From assembly GCA_026394055.1 (NCBI GenBank), contig JAPKYZ010000042.1:1-44515 (forward strand): DNA of 44,515 nucleotides, written 5' to 3'. The translations under genes and the position numbers were made by a program. Of this stretch, positions 31,862 to 39,510 are shown piece after piece. The notes below the pieces were generated by a model. That model had not been told where the DNA came from, searched no databases, and saw only the letters and a list, made by a program, of their open reading frames with translations. This stretch comes from Acidobacteriota bacterium. GTDB taxonomy: Bacteria > Acidobacteriota > Terriglobia > Bryobacterales > Bryobacteraceae. Every line of letters begins with the position of its first letter. Positions within the stretch are counted from its first letter, which is position 1.

Positions 31862-33295
31862 TTACTGGGCGCCGCTGTTCAGCTGTGGCTTGCCCTCCGC
31901 GGGCGGCAGGCTGAGCGCCATCGCTGCCCAGGACGTGCCGGAGGCCGAGATCCACTGGTCGCGGCCGTGCGGGAAGCCGCTCTCTTTGTACGGCTGGAAG
32001 GGGAAGGCACGGGACCGGACCAGCCAGGACCCATCGCTCAACTGCGTGCGGAGGAGAAACGCTGCCCCGCGCCGGTAGGCTTCATCGGTGGTGGTGATGA
32101 TGCCCGCTTCATGCAGCGCGAAGAGAGCCTGGCCGGTGGCATAAGCGTCGCTCTCAATCGTCGCCAACTGGCCCCAGCCGCCATCGGGACGTTGAAGCGA
32201 CAACAGAGCGCGGCCCGCCTCTTGACGCATCGGAGCCGGCGCTTGAGTCCACGCCAAACCCAGCAGGCGCATGGCATACTCTTCCCCGGTCTTGGGTTGG
32301 GCGGAACGCAGCCACTGGCTGGCTCGGGCGATGACGGCCTCGGCATTGGTCCCGTAGAGTTGCACTGCACGGACGCCCAGGGCGGTGGCGGTAATGTCGC
32401 TCGATTCCATCGGCGGGCGCGCTGCGAAGGCCATCAGACGGCCATCGGCCGCTTGCCGGGTGGTGATCAGGTGGGCCATGGCGGCCGTCAGCTCGTCCGG
32501 CTTGTAGCCGCCCGCATGTAGCCCCAGCAGCGAATAGCCCAGCACGATGGGCGGATCGGGGATGGCTTCCGTGCCCTTCATCATCAGCTCCTGGGCCGGG
32601 CGGAAGGCGGCCACCACCTGCGTCAGCGACTCCTTCATCAGCTTGTCGTCCACCGCGTAGCCCCGTTGCTTGGCCAATGCTCCCGCCATCTGCGGCAACG
32701 ATTGATGATGGCAGGAGGTGCAGCCGGAGACCCGCACAAACTGCGGTCCGCTCTTCTGCAACAGAGCCATGGCGCTCTCCACCGCACGCTTGTGCGCGGC
32801 CTCGGTGGAGGCTCCAGCGGCCAATAGAGCGGTGGCGGCCGGGGTGGTTCCGCGTCGCATCGCCCAGTCAAGGGCCGTCTCGCCCATCAGGTTCTTGACG
32901 AGCGGGTCCGCGCCCGCCTTCAGCAGCTCAGCCACCAAGTCGGCCCGGCCCTCTTCGTTGCCCGCCGCCCACATCAGCACGGTGGACCCGGCGCGATCCA
33001 CCGCTTTGACATCGGCGCCGGCGGCCAGCATCGCCCGCAGCACCGGCAAGTTCTGGTTGATGGCGGCCAGGAAGATCGCGGGCATGCTGAGAAAGCGGCC
33101 TTCGTTCGGGTTGGCACCGTTTTCGAGCAGCTTCAAGGTCTGGGCCGTGTCATTGGCCAGGGCGTGCCGGAACAGCGGCGACGGCGGCGTAAAGTCCGGG
33201 GGCGCTTGCGCGTAGGCGGCGCAGCTGGCCACCAGGAGCAGGGCAGGCAGCGCAAGCCGGACCGGGAGCCGGGGAATCAACAGGGATTGGATCAT
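31862..33295 (-). CDS. Exported ankyrin / CxxCH / squalene-cyclase-like repeat fusion protein
   Basis: About 477 aa. The N-terminal signal has a possible lipobox (LVASC), so it is a lipoprotein or secreted protein. Residues about 40 to 180 form ankyrin repeats (ALANDTAQTLKLLENGANPN, LRAMLAAGADVKAVDRAGSTVLMWAAGN, LLKAGADPLVKNLMGETALDWAM). Then comes SGCTSCHHQSLPQM, a CxxCH heme-c-like motif. The C-terminal half has alpha-barrel repeats with QRPDGGWGQL and QLSDGSWLV, typical of the squalene-hopene cyclase/prenyltransferase repeat; the DxDD cyclase motif is not seen, so cyclisation is unlikely. ATG 33295 has GAGG about eight bases upstream and is preferred over GTG 33304. Function unknown. Confidence 0.8.
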   Translation of the reverse strand: MIQSLLIPRLPVRLALPALLLVASCAAYAQAPPDFTPPSPLFRHALANDTAQTLKLLENGANPNEGRFLSMPAIFLAAINQNLPVLRAMLAAGADVKAVDRAGSTVLMWAAGNEEGRADLVAELLKAGADPLVKNLMGETALDWAMRRGTTPAATALLAAGASTEAAHKRAVESAMALLQKSGPQFVRVSGCTSCHHQSLPQMAGALAKQRGYAVDDKLMKESLTQVVAAFRPAQELMMKGTEAIPDPPIVLGYSLLGLHAGGYKPDELTAAMAHLITTRQAADGRLMAFAARPPMESSDITATALGVRAVQLYGTNAEAVIARASQWLRSAQPKTGEEYAMRLLGLAWTQAPAPMRQEAGRALLSLQRPDGGWGQLATIESDAYATGQALFALHEAGIITTTDEAYRRGAAFLLRTQLSDGSWLVRSRAFPFQPYKESGFPHGRDQWISASGTSWAAMALSLPPAEGKPQLNSGAQ

Positions 33296-33385
33296 CAATT
33301 TCACCTCTGCCGTGACACGCGAGAGAAATTCCCGGTTCGTATCACCGGGGGTGACGATTGATCAAAAAAAATCGCGCCCCAAATC

Positions 33386-33429
33386 AAAACGGGTAGTGCC
33401 GCCAGGCCCGGCCTGACATGCACTACCCG
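33386..33429 (-). terminator. Rho-independent terminator for the peroxiredoxin gene
   Basis: CGGGTAGTG (33390-33398) pairs with CACTACCCG (33421-33429), with an inner CAGGC/GCCTG stem. On the minus strand it is followed by TTTTGATTT. It lies 24 bases after the peroxiredoxin stop codon. A second A-run at 33364-33371 lies further on. Confidence 0.85.
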
Positions 33430-33452
33430 CTTGAGAAGCGATCGGAGGCCGG

Positions 33453-34112
33453 TTATTTCGGTTGCGGCACGATGCGGAGGTACGGCTTGGGAGCCTTCCA
33501 GCCATCGGGGTACTTCTGCCGAGCCTCTTCGTCGGAGACGGCCGGGACGATGATGACGTCTTCGCCCTGTTTCCAGTTCACCGGCGTGGCCACCTTGTGC
33601 GTGGCAGTGAGTTGAATAGAATCGAGGACGCGGAGCACTTCATCGAAGTTGCGGCCCGTGCTCATGGGGTAGACCAGCATCAGCTTGATCTTCTTATCCG
33701 GCCCAACCACAAACACCGTGCGGACCGTGGCGTTGTTGGCCGCCGTGCGTCCCTCGGAAGTGGTGCCCGCATCGGCCGGCAGCATGTCGTAGAGCTTGGC
33801 GACCTCAAGCGTCGGATCCCCGATCATGGGGTAGGTCACCTTATGGCCCTGGGTCTCTTCGATATCGGCCGCCCACTTGCTGTGGTTGGTGACGGCGTCC
33901 ACACTTAAGCCGATGATCTTGCAGTTCCGCTTGGAGAACTCGGGCTCCAGGCCAGCCATGTAGCCCAATTCCGTCGTGCAGACCGGCGTGAAATCCTTGG
34001 GGTGCGAAAACAGAATGGCCCATCCGTCACCAATCCACTCATGGAAGTGAATGGTTCCCTGGGTGGTTTCGGCCGTAAAGTCGGGAGCCGTATCGTTGAT
34101 GCGCAAGTTCAT
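33453..34112 (-). CDS. 1-Cys peroxiredoxin (Prx6 type)
   Basis: This 219-aa cytoplasmic thiol peroxidase reduces hydrogen peroxide and organic hydroperoxides. The peroxidatic Cys45 sits in FSHPKDFTPVCTTELG, and the Prx6-type C-terminal extension contains YPMSTGRNFDEVLRVLDSIQL and PVNWKQGEDVIIVP. The only other Cys (in KRNCKII) is not at a resolving position, hence 1-Cys. Resolution would need an external thiol. ATG 34112 opens the conserved LRINDTAPDF. GAGG lies about 13 bases upstream, farther than ideal. The terminator immediately downstream makes it a single-gene unit. Confidence 0.95.
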   Translation of the reverse strand: MNLRINDTAPDFTAETTQGTIHFHEWIGDGWAILFSHPKDFTPVCTTELGYMAGLEPEFSKRNCKIIGLSVDAVTNHSKWAADIEETQGHKVTYPMIGDPTLEVAKLYDMLPADAGTTSEGRTAANNATVRTVFVVGPDKKIKLMLVYPMSTGRNFDEVLRVLDSIQLTATHKVATPVNWKQGEDVIIVPAVSDEEARQKYPDGWKAPKPYLRIVPQPK

Positions 34113-34285
34113 TTAAACGAAGTCCTCTCTGCGGGAAGTTCATCTTCCGGCAAAGAACATCGTAGCATCCGAGGTCGAGGGATCCGGTTCAAAAAGAGGC
34201 GACTATTTTCAGTAAGGATAAAGGAAGGGCGCAGGGAAAGGAGGTCGCAGCGGAGATCGCCAGCTTGAGTGGGGAGGGCCAAAGA

Positions 34286-34362
34286 TGGTACGCCCGAGAG
34301 GATTCGAACCTCTGACCTCTTGCTCCGGAGGCAAGCGCTCTATCCAGCTGAGCTACGGGCGC
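34286..34362 (-). tRNA. tRNA-Arg, anticodon CCG
   Basis: On the minus strand the cloverleaf is complete. The acceptor GCGCCCG pairs with CGGGCGT (G-U at the first pair). The D arm is GCTC/GAGC, the anticodon stem CTTGC/GCAAG with loop CTCCGGA (anticodon CCG, reads CGG), and the T arm AGAGG-TTCGAAT-CCTCT. The discriminator base is A, followed by an encoded CCA (34286-34288). The length of 77 bases including CCA is standard. Confidence 0.97.
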
Positions 34363-34422
34363 ACGTCTTCTCTAGTGTAGTACACCCGCTCCAGCACCGG
34401 GGATCTATTGCGTTCAGCGGGG

Positions 34423-34938
34423 CTAGCGGCCGATCAGGAAGGCGGTTTCGCGGCCCAGGAGCGGGCGCAGTTCGATGGAGGAGACTACGACTTCGCCTTG
34501 CGGGGTGGCGAAGATCAGCCCCTGGCCGGTGAGGGCGAAGTTGTTGGTGGGGCGGAACTGTTTAAGAGGGGTTCGCCACAGGTACCGGTTGATGGCTTCC
34601 TGCAGGGGCTGTTCCTGGCCTCGCTGGATTGTGTTTTCCAGCGTGAGGCGTTCCCCTGAATCCAGGCGATAGCTGGCATAGGCCGGCTCCGGTGCGCGGC
34701 AGCCCAGGGAGACGACGCGAGGACTTTGATACAGGACGTGGACGCTGGCGGTGCAGGCCGCGATCCATTGGTTGATCGGCAGCGCTTGGGTGGGCGCCAG
34801 CACCTCCAACCGCTCGAGCCCCTCCTTTTGATAGGCCTTCAACCGCAACTCGGTGGGAACGGGCTTGTTGAAGCAGGCGGCCAGGGTCAGGCTCAAAAGC
34901 AGCAGCAGACTGGCTCGCTGAAGGTCATTGGGGCGCAA
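34423..34938 (-). CDS. Putative lipoprotein of unknown function
   Basis: About 171 aa. The N-terminus ends in LLLLLSLTLAAC, a fair lipobox with Cys as the lipidated residue. The mature part has no domain I recognise; it contains two further Cys (WIAACTAS and SLGCRAPE) and a C-terminal LTGQGLIFATPQGEVVVSSIELRPLLG. It is the last gene of the aat operon and overlaps the preceding gene by 14 bp. TTG 34938 is preferred because GAGGAG (34949-34954) lies ten bases upstream; TTG 34956 would give six more residues. It probably sits in the periplasm attached to a membrane. Confidence 0.65.
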   Translation of the reverse strand: MRPNDLQRASLLLLLSLTLAACFNKPVPTELRLKAYQKEGLERLEVLAPTQALPINQWIAACTASVHVLYQSPRVVSLGCRAPEPAYASYRLDSGERLTLENTIQRGQEQPLQEAINRYLWRTPLKQFRPTNNFALTGQGLIFATPQGEVVVSSIELRPLLGRETAFLIGR

Positions 34939-35443
34939 GTTTGCGGGTCTCCTCAATCAATCGCTCTACGGCCGGTTCGTCGTACCCGCCCCGGTAGATC
35001 CAGCGTACGACACCTTGCGGATCAAGCAGGATCAAGTGAGCATCGGCGTCGTTCACCACGCCCGCCAGCTTCTTCCACGGTGCGACGCCGCCGTAGACGG
35101 TGATGACATTCTCGTGCTTGTCCCGCGGTGTACCCCGGCGCATGCCACTGTCGATGAAGGGCGCGGCCATGCGGGCCATGCCGCCGATCATGGGCACTTC
35201 GTAGAAGGTGACCTTGCCACCCAGCGGGAACGCCTTCTCGAACGCCTTGGCGAAGCGCTCCACCGGAAAGCGCGAGTTGTAGCTGAACCCCATCAGCAGC
35301 AGTGCCACTTTGCCGTGGGCGTCGTTGGGCAGCAGGGCTTTGCGCTTGGAGAGGTATTCACCCGCCAGCGGCGGCAGCGGCATTCCGGGTTCCAGTGGTT
35401 TGCCCGGGTCAACGGCCAGCGTCATCATCAGCAACGGGATCAT
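34925..35443 (-). CDS. Thioredoxin-fold protein lacking the CXXC pair
   Basis: This 172-aa protein has a short hydrophobic N-terminus (MIPLLMMTLAVDPG). The layout is redoxin-like: PGMPLPPLAGEYLSKRKALLPND, then KVALLLMGFSYNSRFPVERFAKAFEKAF, where a thioredoxin would carry CXXC but SYNS stands instead, and a late HLILLDPQGVVRWIYRGGYDE typical of the cis-Pro/strand end of TlpA- or ATP10-like folds. It contains no Cys, so a redox role is unlikely. ATG 35443 follows the aat stop by nine bases, with GAGG overlapping that stop. Similarity to ATP10-type assembly factors is a guess from the pattern. Confidence 0.65.
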   Translation of the reverse strand: MIPLLMMTLAVDPGKPLEPGMPLPPLAGEYLSKRKALLPNDAHGKVALLLMGFSYNSRFPVERFAKAFEKAFPLGGKVTFYEVPMIGGMARMAAPFIDSGMRRGTPRDKHENVITVYGGVAPWKKLAGVVNDADAHLILLDPQGVVRWIYRGGYDEPAVERLIEETRKLAPQ

Positions 35444-35452
35444 GGATCAACC

Positions 35453-36115
35453 TCATGCTGCTCCGGTGGGCTCGACGGCCCAGGGCAGCACTACACGTTC
35501 GATGCGCGCGGTGGCCAATCGGCTTAGATACTCGTCGCGGGAAATCTCGTAGGCGCCCAGGGAGGCCAGATGCTCGGTGAGAAACTGCACGTCGAACAAC
35601 TGGACACCGGCGGCGAACAGCTGCCGCACGGCCATCACCAATGCCACTTTGGACGCATCGGTGACGCGGTGGAACATGCTTTCGCCCATGAAGGCCGCGC
35701 CGCGCTGGACGCCGTAGAGGCCGCCCGCCAGCGCTCCTTCATGCCAGATCTCGATCGAATGGGCGTGGCCCGCGTCGTGCAGCTTGACGTAGGCATCGAT
35801 CATGGAGGGTACGATCCAGGTGCCATCCTCGCGCTGTGCGCCGCATTGCTTCATCACTTGGCGGAACTCCCGGTTCCAGGTAACGGAGAACGTGCCGCGG
35901 CGCAGCGTCCAGGCCAGGCGCTTGGAGACATGGAGCCGTTCGGGGTCTACCACGCAGCGCGGGTCCGGGCTCCACCATCGCACGGGCCTGCGGGTGTACC
36001 ACGGGAAGATGCCGTGGTCATAGGCTTCGAGCAGCATCGGCACTGACAGGTCTCCACCAACGGCCAGCAAGCCATCGGGAGAGGCCGTACGTGGGTCAGG
36101 GAAGATGCGGCTCAC
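35453..36115 (-). CDS. aat: Leucyl/phenylalanyl-tRNA--protein transferase
   Basis: This 220-aa cytoplasmic enzyme adds Leu or Phe from tRNA to proteins with N-terminal Arg or Lys, marking them for ClpS/ClpAP degradation (N-end rule). Seen: FPDPRTASPDGLLAVGGDLS, YDHGIFPWY, WWSPDPRCVV, DGTWIVPSMIDAYVKLHDAGHAHSIE, GGLYGVQRGAAFMGESMFH, and FDVQFLTEHLASLGA, all family hallmarks. The GTG start at 36115 lies within a perfect 10-bp tandem duplication. It leads a three-gene unit with the thioredoxin-fold and lipoprotein genes, separated by nine bases and by a 14-bp overlap. Confidence 0.95.
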   Translation of the reverse strand: MSRIFPDPRTASPDGLLAVGGDLSVPMLLEAYDHGIFPWYTRRPVRWWSPDPRCVVDPERLHVSKRLAWTLRRGTFSVTWNREFRQVMKQCGAQREDGTWIVPSMIDAYVKLHDAGHAHSIEIWHEGALAGGLYGVQRGAAFMGESMFHRVTDASKVALVMAVRQLFAAGVQLFDVQFLTEHLASLGAYEISRDEYLSRLATARIERVVLPWAVEPTGAA

Positions 36116-36127
36116 AGCGGCTCACAG
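36108..36127. repeat. Perfect 10-bp tandem duplication at the aat start
   Basis: CGGCTCACAG occurs twice in tandem (36108-36117, 36118-36127). The first copy contains the aat start codon (CAC read as GTG on the minus strand). The second copy carries an out-of-frame GTG ten bases upstream. No Shine-Dalgarno sequence is present. This may reflect replication slippage. Confidence 0.6.
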
Positions 36128-36158
36128 AGTTTTTGATGCCGCCGATTCAACGCCCGGC

Positions 36159-38432
36159 CTAGCTGATGGGCGTTGAGGGAACCGGCGCGGAACGCGACGA
36201 CAGCGACTCTTTGATCTTATCCGCCGTAAAGCCCAGCGTCAGCATGCCCCACCAGGTGGTCTCTGAACCCGAGGTGGCAGCCACCGACAACACGGGGATC
36301 AGCAGCGTCGAGATGAAGTAGAACAGCTCTCGCCAGTTCTTGGAATTGTCGCGCGCGACACCGCGGCCATCGGGTTGAAAGGTGACGTGATCCGGACGAT
36401 GCTCCGCCGTCACCGGGGCGCAGACGGCTTCGCCCGAGGCGGCAAAAAAACAGACCGACAACGTGTAATTGGCCGCATCGGGGAAGTAGCGGGCAAACTC
36501 CCACCCGCGCGCCTTCACCACTTCCTGCCCTTCGCGAGACAGCGTCCATTCGCACTGGATCTGCTTTTTGGCCAGCGACGCGTTCCATTCTTCCCGCACT
36601 AGGCTGACCCAGAACCGCACCGTCTGAAACTGGCGGATCTGCCAGGGGTCCCGCATCACCCGAAACTGGGCATGGCTCAATTCGTTCAGAATGTCCTGCT
36701 CAAAGACGCTATCGGCGATCTGCTTGATCAGCTTCTGCATCTCGATGGCGTTGCGGGTGTTGCGGCTGGCGAACTGCCGCTGCAGCCGGGCCAGCGATTC
36801 CGGCGGGCGTCCGCTGGCGGGAGTGCCGTTGGGGGTCAGCCGGACGTATTCCAGCAGCCCCTCGGCGAAGGTCAGGTCGATGTCGGCCCGCGCCAGGTCC
36901 ACGGTCTCCATCCAACGGTCGAAGCAGTCCTTGGGGGGCAGGCGATCTTCAGGGGCGCCCAGCAAAGGCCGCACCACTTCGCCCACGCAATCGAGCAGGC
37001 CTTTCACGTAGGGCTCCTGCCAGACGCTGGCCGGCTGTTGCGCCACGGCCAGCGCCAGCTTCATGAAGCGATCGGACAGGTCGCGCTTCAACATCTCGGC
37101 GGCCTCGGGCGTAATGGCCAGCATGGTTTCGCCTTCGGCCAAGCAGGCTTCGGCCACCGCCAGATCGTTGGGGCGAGGTTCCTGTTTGATGAGAGCCTCG
37201 CTGGTGGCGGCTTGACGCGCGTCGATGCGGGAGTAGAGCGTGGGCGGCGGGTCCGCCGCCAGCCAACTGCGCATGCGGTGCACCAGGCGGTCCAGGCGGT
37301 AGGCCAATTCGACCCGCCGCTCCAGTTGCGCCACGCGCTGATTCAACACTTCGGCAACGGCGGCATAGGTGGGCAGCAGCACCATGGTGGAAGTCCGGAC
37401 CTCTTCAAGGCGCTTCTGTTCGGTCCGCAGGTTGACATAGAGCAGCGCATCGATGTTGGCCGAAATCTCGCGGACCTTCTGGCGGACCTCATCGATGCGC
37501 GCCTTCAGCATCTCGCGCTTGCGCAGATTGGGCAGGCTTTGGCTGAGCAGGAACGAAGTGAACGCGCCGATGAAGATCAGGCCCGCATTCCAGAACAAGC
37601 TGCGGAAGGGACGGAACTGTCCGCGGACCGGCAGGTTCCACTCGACCGTACTTTGCGACTCACTGGTCTCGGTGGAGCTTTTCGCCACGCGCACCAGGGT
37701 CAGCGTGCCCTGGCGCCGGCCGCCCGGCACAAAGTCGGGCCAACCCCAGAACCAGCGGTCATGCGGCACAACGTGGATGGTCGCCTCGCCATAGGCGTTG
37801 ATGTTCACCGGGGCCCACTTGGCCGGTTCATCGCAGGCCGCGGCGGTGCCGCCGTCGGGTGACAGACCGCAGAAGTCGGTGGCGCCGAAGCGGAGGCGGT
37901 AGCGGAGGCCATTGTCAGCGATCGGTTGGCCGGAGCGATTCTCCAGGATCAGCAACGTGCGCTCACCCGGTTGGGCCAGCATCTCGCCGCGGAAGGCGCC
38001 ACGGACCGTCACCTCGGAGCGGACCACGCGCAGCGTCTCAATCCGGGCCCCTCCGGCATAGATCGGAATGTCGAGCACTCCCCGCTGGGAGATGCCCGAG
38101 ACCTGTACCTTCACCAGCTCGCCCGATTTGGCTTGGGGTGGCTGAAAGGTCAGCGTCACCGTGAAGGCGGCCGGCGCTCCGGTGAGCCCCAATGCAGCGC
38201 CGGAACCCAGAGGTGCCACGGCCGTGACGGAGCCCGGCATCAGGAACTGCATCTCGCCAGCGTTCTGCTCGCCGCCCAGCATCAAAGCCAGCGGTGCGGG
38301 CGGGGCGGGCCACAAGAGCAGGACCGTGCCCGCGGCCACCAAGGACACAATCGCCACGGACCAAGTGCCGGGCCAAGTCACCGCCCAAATCACTGCGCGG
38401 CCCCATCGCTTCCATAATTCGGCGCTGTTCAT
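36159..38432 (-). CDS. Large membrane protein of unknown function
   Basis: I do not recognise this 757-aa protein. Three membrane spans are visible: about 23-42 (SVAIVSLVAAGTVLLLW), about 280-300 (LFWNAGLIFIGAFTSFLLSQ) and about 702-720 (LFYFISTLLIPVLSVAATSG). The 43-278 segment is beta-rich, with a possible disulfide (DFCGLSPDGGTAAACDE), and reads like a periplasmic domain. The 300-480 segment starts with a coiled coil (LRKREMLKARIDEVRQKVREISANIDAL) and Arg/Glu-rich helices. The last part ends in TADKIKESL. A minus-strand TATCCT (38442-38447) stands nine bases before ATG 38432, suggesting a leaderless message. It is divergent from a DUF4159 gene and 43 bp upstream of aat on the same strand. 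Confidence 0.7.
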   Translation of the reverse strand: MNSAELWKRWGRAVIWAVTWPGTWSVAIVSLVAAGTVLLLWPAPPAPLALMLGGEQNAGEMQFLMPGSVTAVAPLGSGAALGLTGAPAAFTVTLTFQPPQAKSGELVKVQVSGISQRGVLDIPIYAGGARIETLRVVRSEVTVRGAFRGEMLAQPGERTLLILENRSGQPIADNGLRYRLRFGATDFCGLSPDGGTAAACDEPAKWAPVNINAYGEATIHVVPHDRWFWGWPDFVPGGRRQGTLTLVRVAKSSTETSESQSTVEWNLPVRGQFRPFRSLFWNAGLIFIGAFTSFLLSQSLPNLRKREMLKARIDEVRQKVREISANIDALLYVNLRTEQKRLEEVRTSTMVLLPTYAAVAEVLNQRVAQLERRVELAYRLDRLVHRMRSWLAADPPPTLYSRIDARQAATSEALIKQEPRPNDLAVAEACLAEGETMLAITPEAAEMLKRDLSDRFMKLALAVAQQPASVWQEPYVKGLLDCVGEVVRPLLGAPEDRLPPKDCFDRWMETVDLARADIDLTFAEGLLEYVRLTPNGTPASGRPPESLARLQRQFASRNTRNAIEMQKLIKQIADSVFEQDILNELSHAQFRVMRDPWQIRQFQTVRFWVSLVREEWNASLAKKQIQCEWTLSREGQEVVKARGWEFARYFPDAANYTLSVCFFAASGEAVCAPVTAEHRPDHVTFQPDGRGVARDNSKNWRELFYFISTLLIPVLSVAATSGSETTWWGMLTLGFTADKIKESLSSRSAPVPSTPIS

Positions 38433-38441
38433 TTAGCATCG

Positions 38442-38447
38442 AGGATA
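38442..38447 (-). promoter_or_regulatory. -10-like TATCCT for the 757-aa membrane protein gene
   Basis: On the minus strand TATCCT ends nine bases before the ATG (38432), placing transcription start at or next to the start codon. No -35 consensus is seen in the upstream region. Confidence 0.35.
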
Positions 38448-38489
38448 CATTCGTCTTCGCGCACCCGCATCCGGGTCCGGCGCAAGTGG

Positions 38490-38518
38490 TTGACACCGGG
38501 CGCAATCTTGTTTTGTCA
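38490..38518 (+). promoter_or_regulatory. Possible promoter of the DUF4159 gene
   Basis: A perfect -35 TTGACA (38490-38495) is followed at normal distance only by a poor -10 (TTTTGTC, about 38511-38517). A second possibility is TGTTAT near 38547-38552. Either would serve the ATG at 38587. Confidence 0.3.
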
Positions 38519-38586
38519 GGGGCTGGACTGCGGGCACCGGCTTGGATGTTATCCTCGCTGCACGAGCTGTTTTTTCCAAGAAGCCA

Positions 38587-39429
38587 ATGAAGGCGCTCCC
38601 CGGCCGCCGCATCATTCTCGCTAGTTTGGGAGGCCTTGTGGGCCTGGTGCTGCTCCATGCGCAGCGGCCGTTCCGCGTGCTTGAAAGCATGGAGCCGTAC
38701 GACAACGTCGCGCTCCCGTCCGACTACGCGGAGAAGACCGAATGGGTGTTTGGCCGCTTGATGTACCCGCCCCATCCCAATGCCCGCTTCGGACGCTGGC
38801 GCAATCGGCGCGATTGGCGTGAGGGCGGCACTAGTTGGACGCAGGATTACCCGCGCGCGGACCGTTCTTTCTCGATGGCGTTGCGGCGCCTGACCCGCGT
38901 GCATGTGCGCTCTGTCGAGCAGCCGGTGAACCTCGATGATGACGATGATGTCTTCAACTACCCGTTTCTGTTCGCGGGCGAAATGGGTGACTGGCTGCTG
39001 ACCGATGCGCAAGCCGCCAAGTTGCGCGAATACCTGCTGCGCGGCGGTTTTTTGATGCTGGACGATTTTTGGGGGACGCCCGAATGGGACCAGTTCATGC
39101 AGAGCATGTCGCGCGTCTTCCCGGACCGGGAGATTGTCGAGATACCGGCCGAAGATCCGATTACGCGCACGGTCTACACGATCACTGAGCGCAAGCTGAT
39201 CCCCGGGCAGTGGGGGCTCCGGCGCGGCACCTGGTATCGCAACGATGGCTCCGAGCCGCACTGGCGCGGCATCTACGACGACCAGAACCGCCTGATGGTG
39301 GCCATGCTATTCAACAACGATGTGGGCGACGCCTGGGAATGGGCCGACGACGCCAGCTATCCCGAGCCGCTGGCCGCGCTCGGCATACGGTTGGGCGTCA
39401 ACTTCACCATCTATTCGATGACGCACTAG
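38587..39429 (+). CDS. DUF4159-domain protein
   Basis: About 280 aa. A single N-terminal hydrophobic segment (IILASLGGLVGLVLLHA) is either a signal peptide or an anchor. The rest matches the DUF4159 pattern: FGRLMYPPHP, SWTQDYPRADRSFSMALRRLTRV, NYPFLFAGEMGDWLLTDAQAAKLREYLLRGGFLMLDDFWG, then EIPAEDPI and a final MVAMLFNNDVGDAWEW. The LRGGFLMLDDF stretch recalls glutamine-amidotransferase-like folds found in this family. Function unknown. The start is ATG 38587; a TTG at 38542 is less likely. It is divergent from the 757-aa membrane protein gene. Confidence 0.85.
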   Translation: MKALPGRRIILASLGGLVGLVLLHAQRPFRVLESMEPYDNVALPSDYAEKTEWVFGRLMYPPHPNARFGRWRNRRDWREGGTSWTQDYPRADRSFSMALRRLTRVHVRSVEQPVNLDDDDDVFNYPFLFAGEMGDWLLTDAQAAKLREYLLRGGFLMLDDFWGTPEWDQFMQSMSRVFPDREIVEIPAEDPITRTVYTITERKLIPGQWGLRRGTWYRNDGSEPHWRGIYDDQNRLMVAMLFNNDVGDAWEWADDASYPEPLAALGIRLGVNFTIYSMTH

Positions 39430-39510
39430 TGTCCGCCTCTTAGCACACTCAAATCCAGCCGCCTGAACCGCGATTGAAACCCGGTGCGGTATTCTGGCGT
39501 TTTCGCCAAT

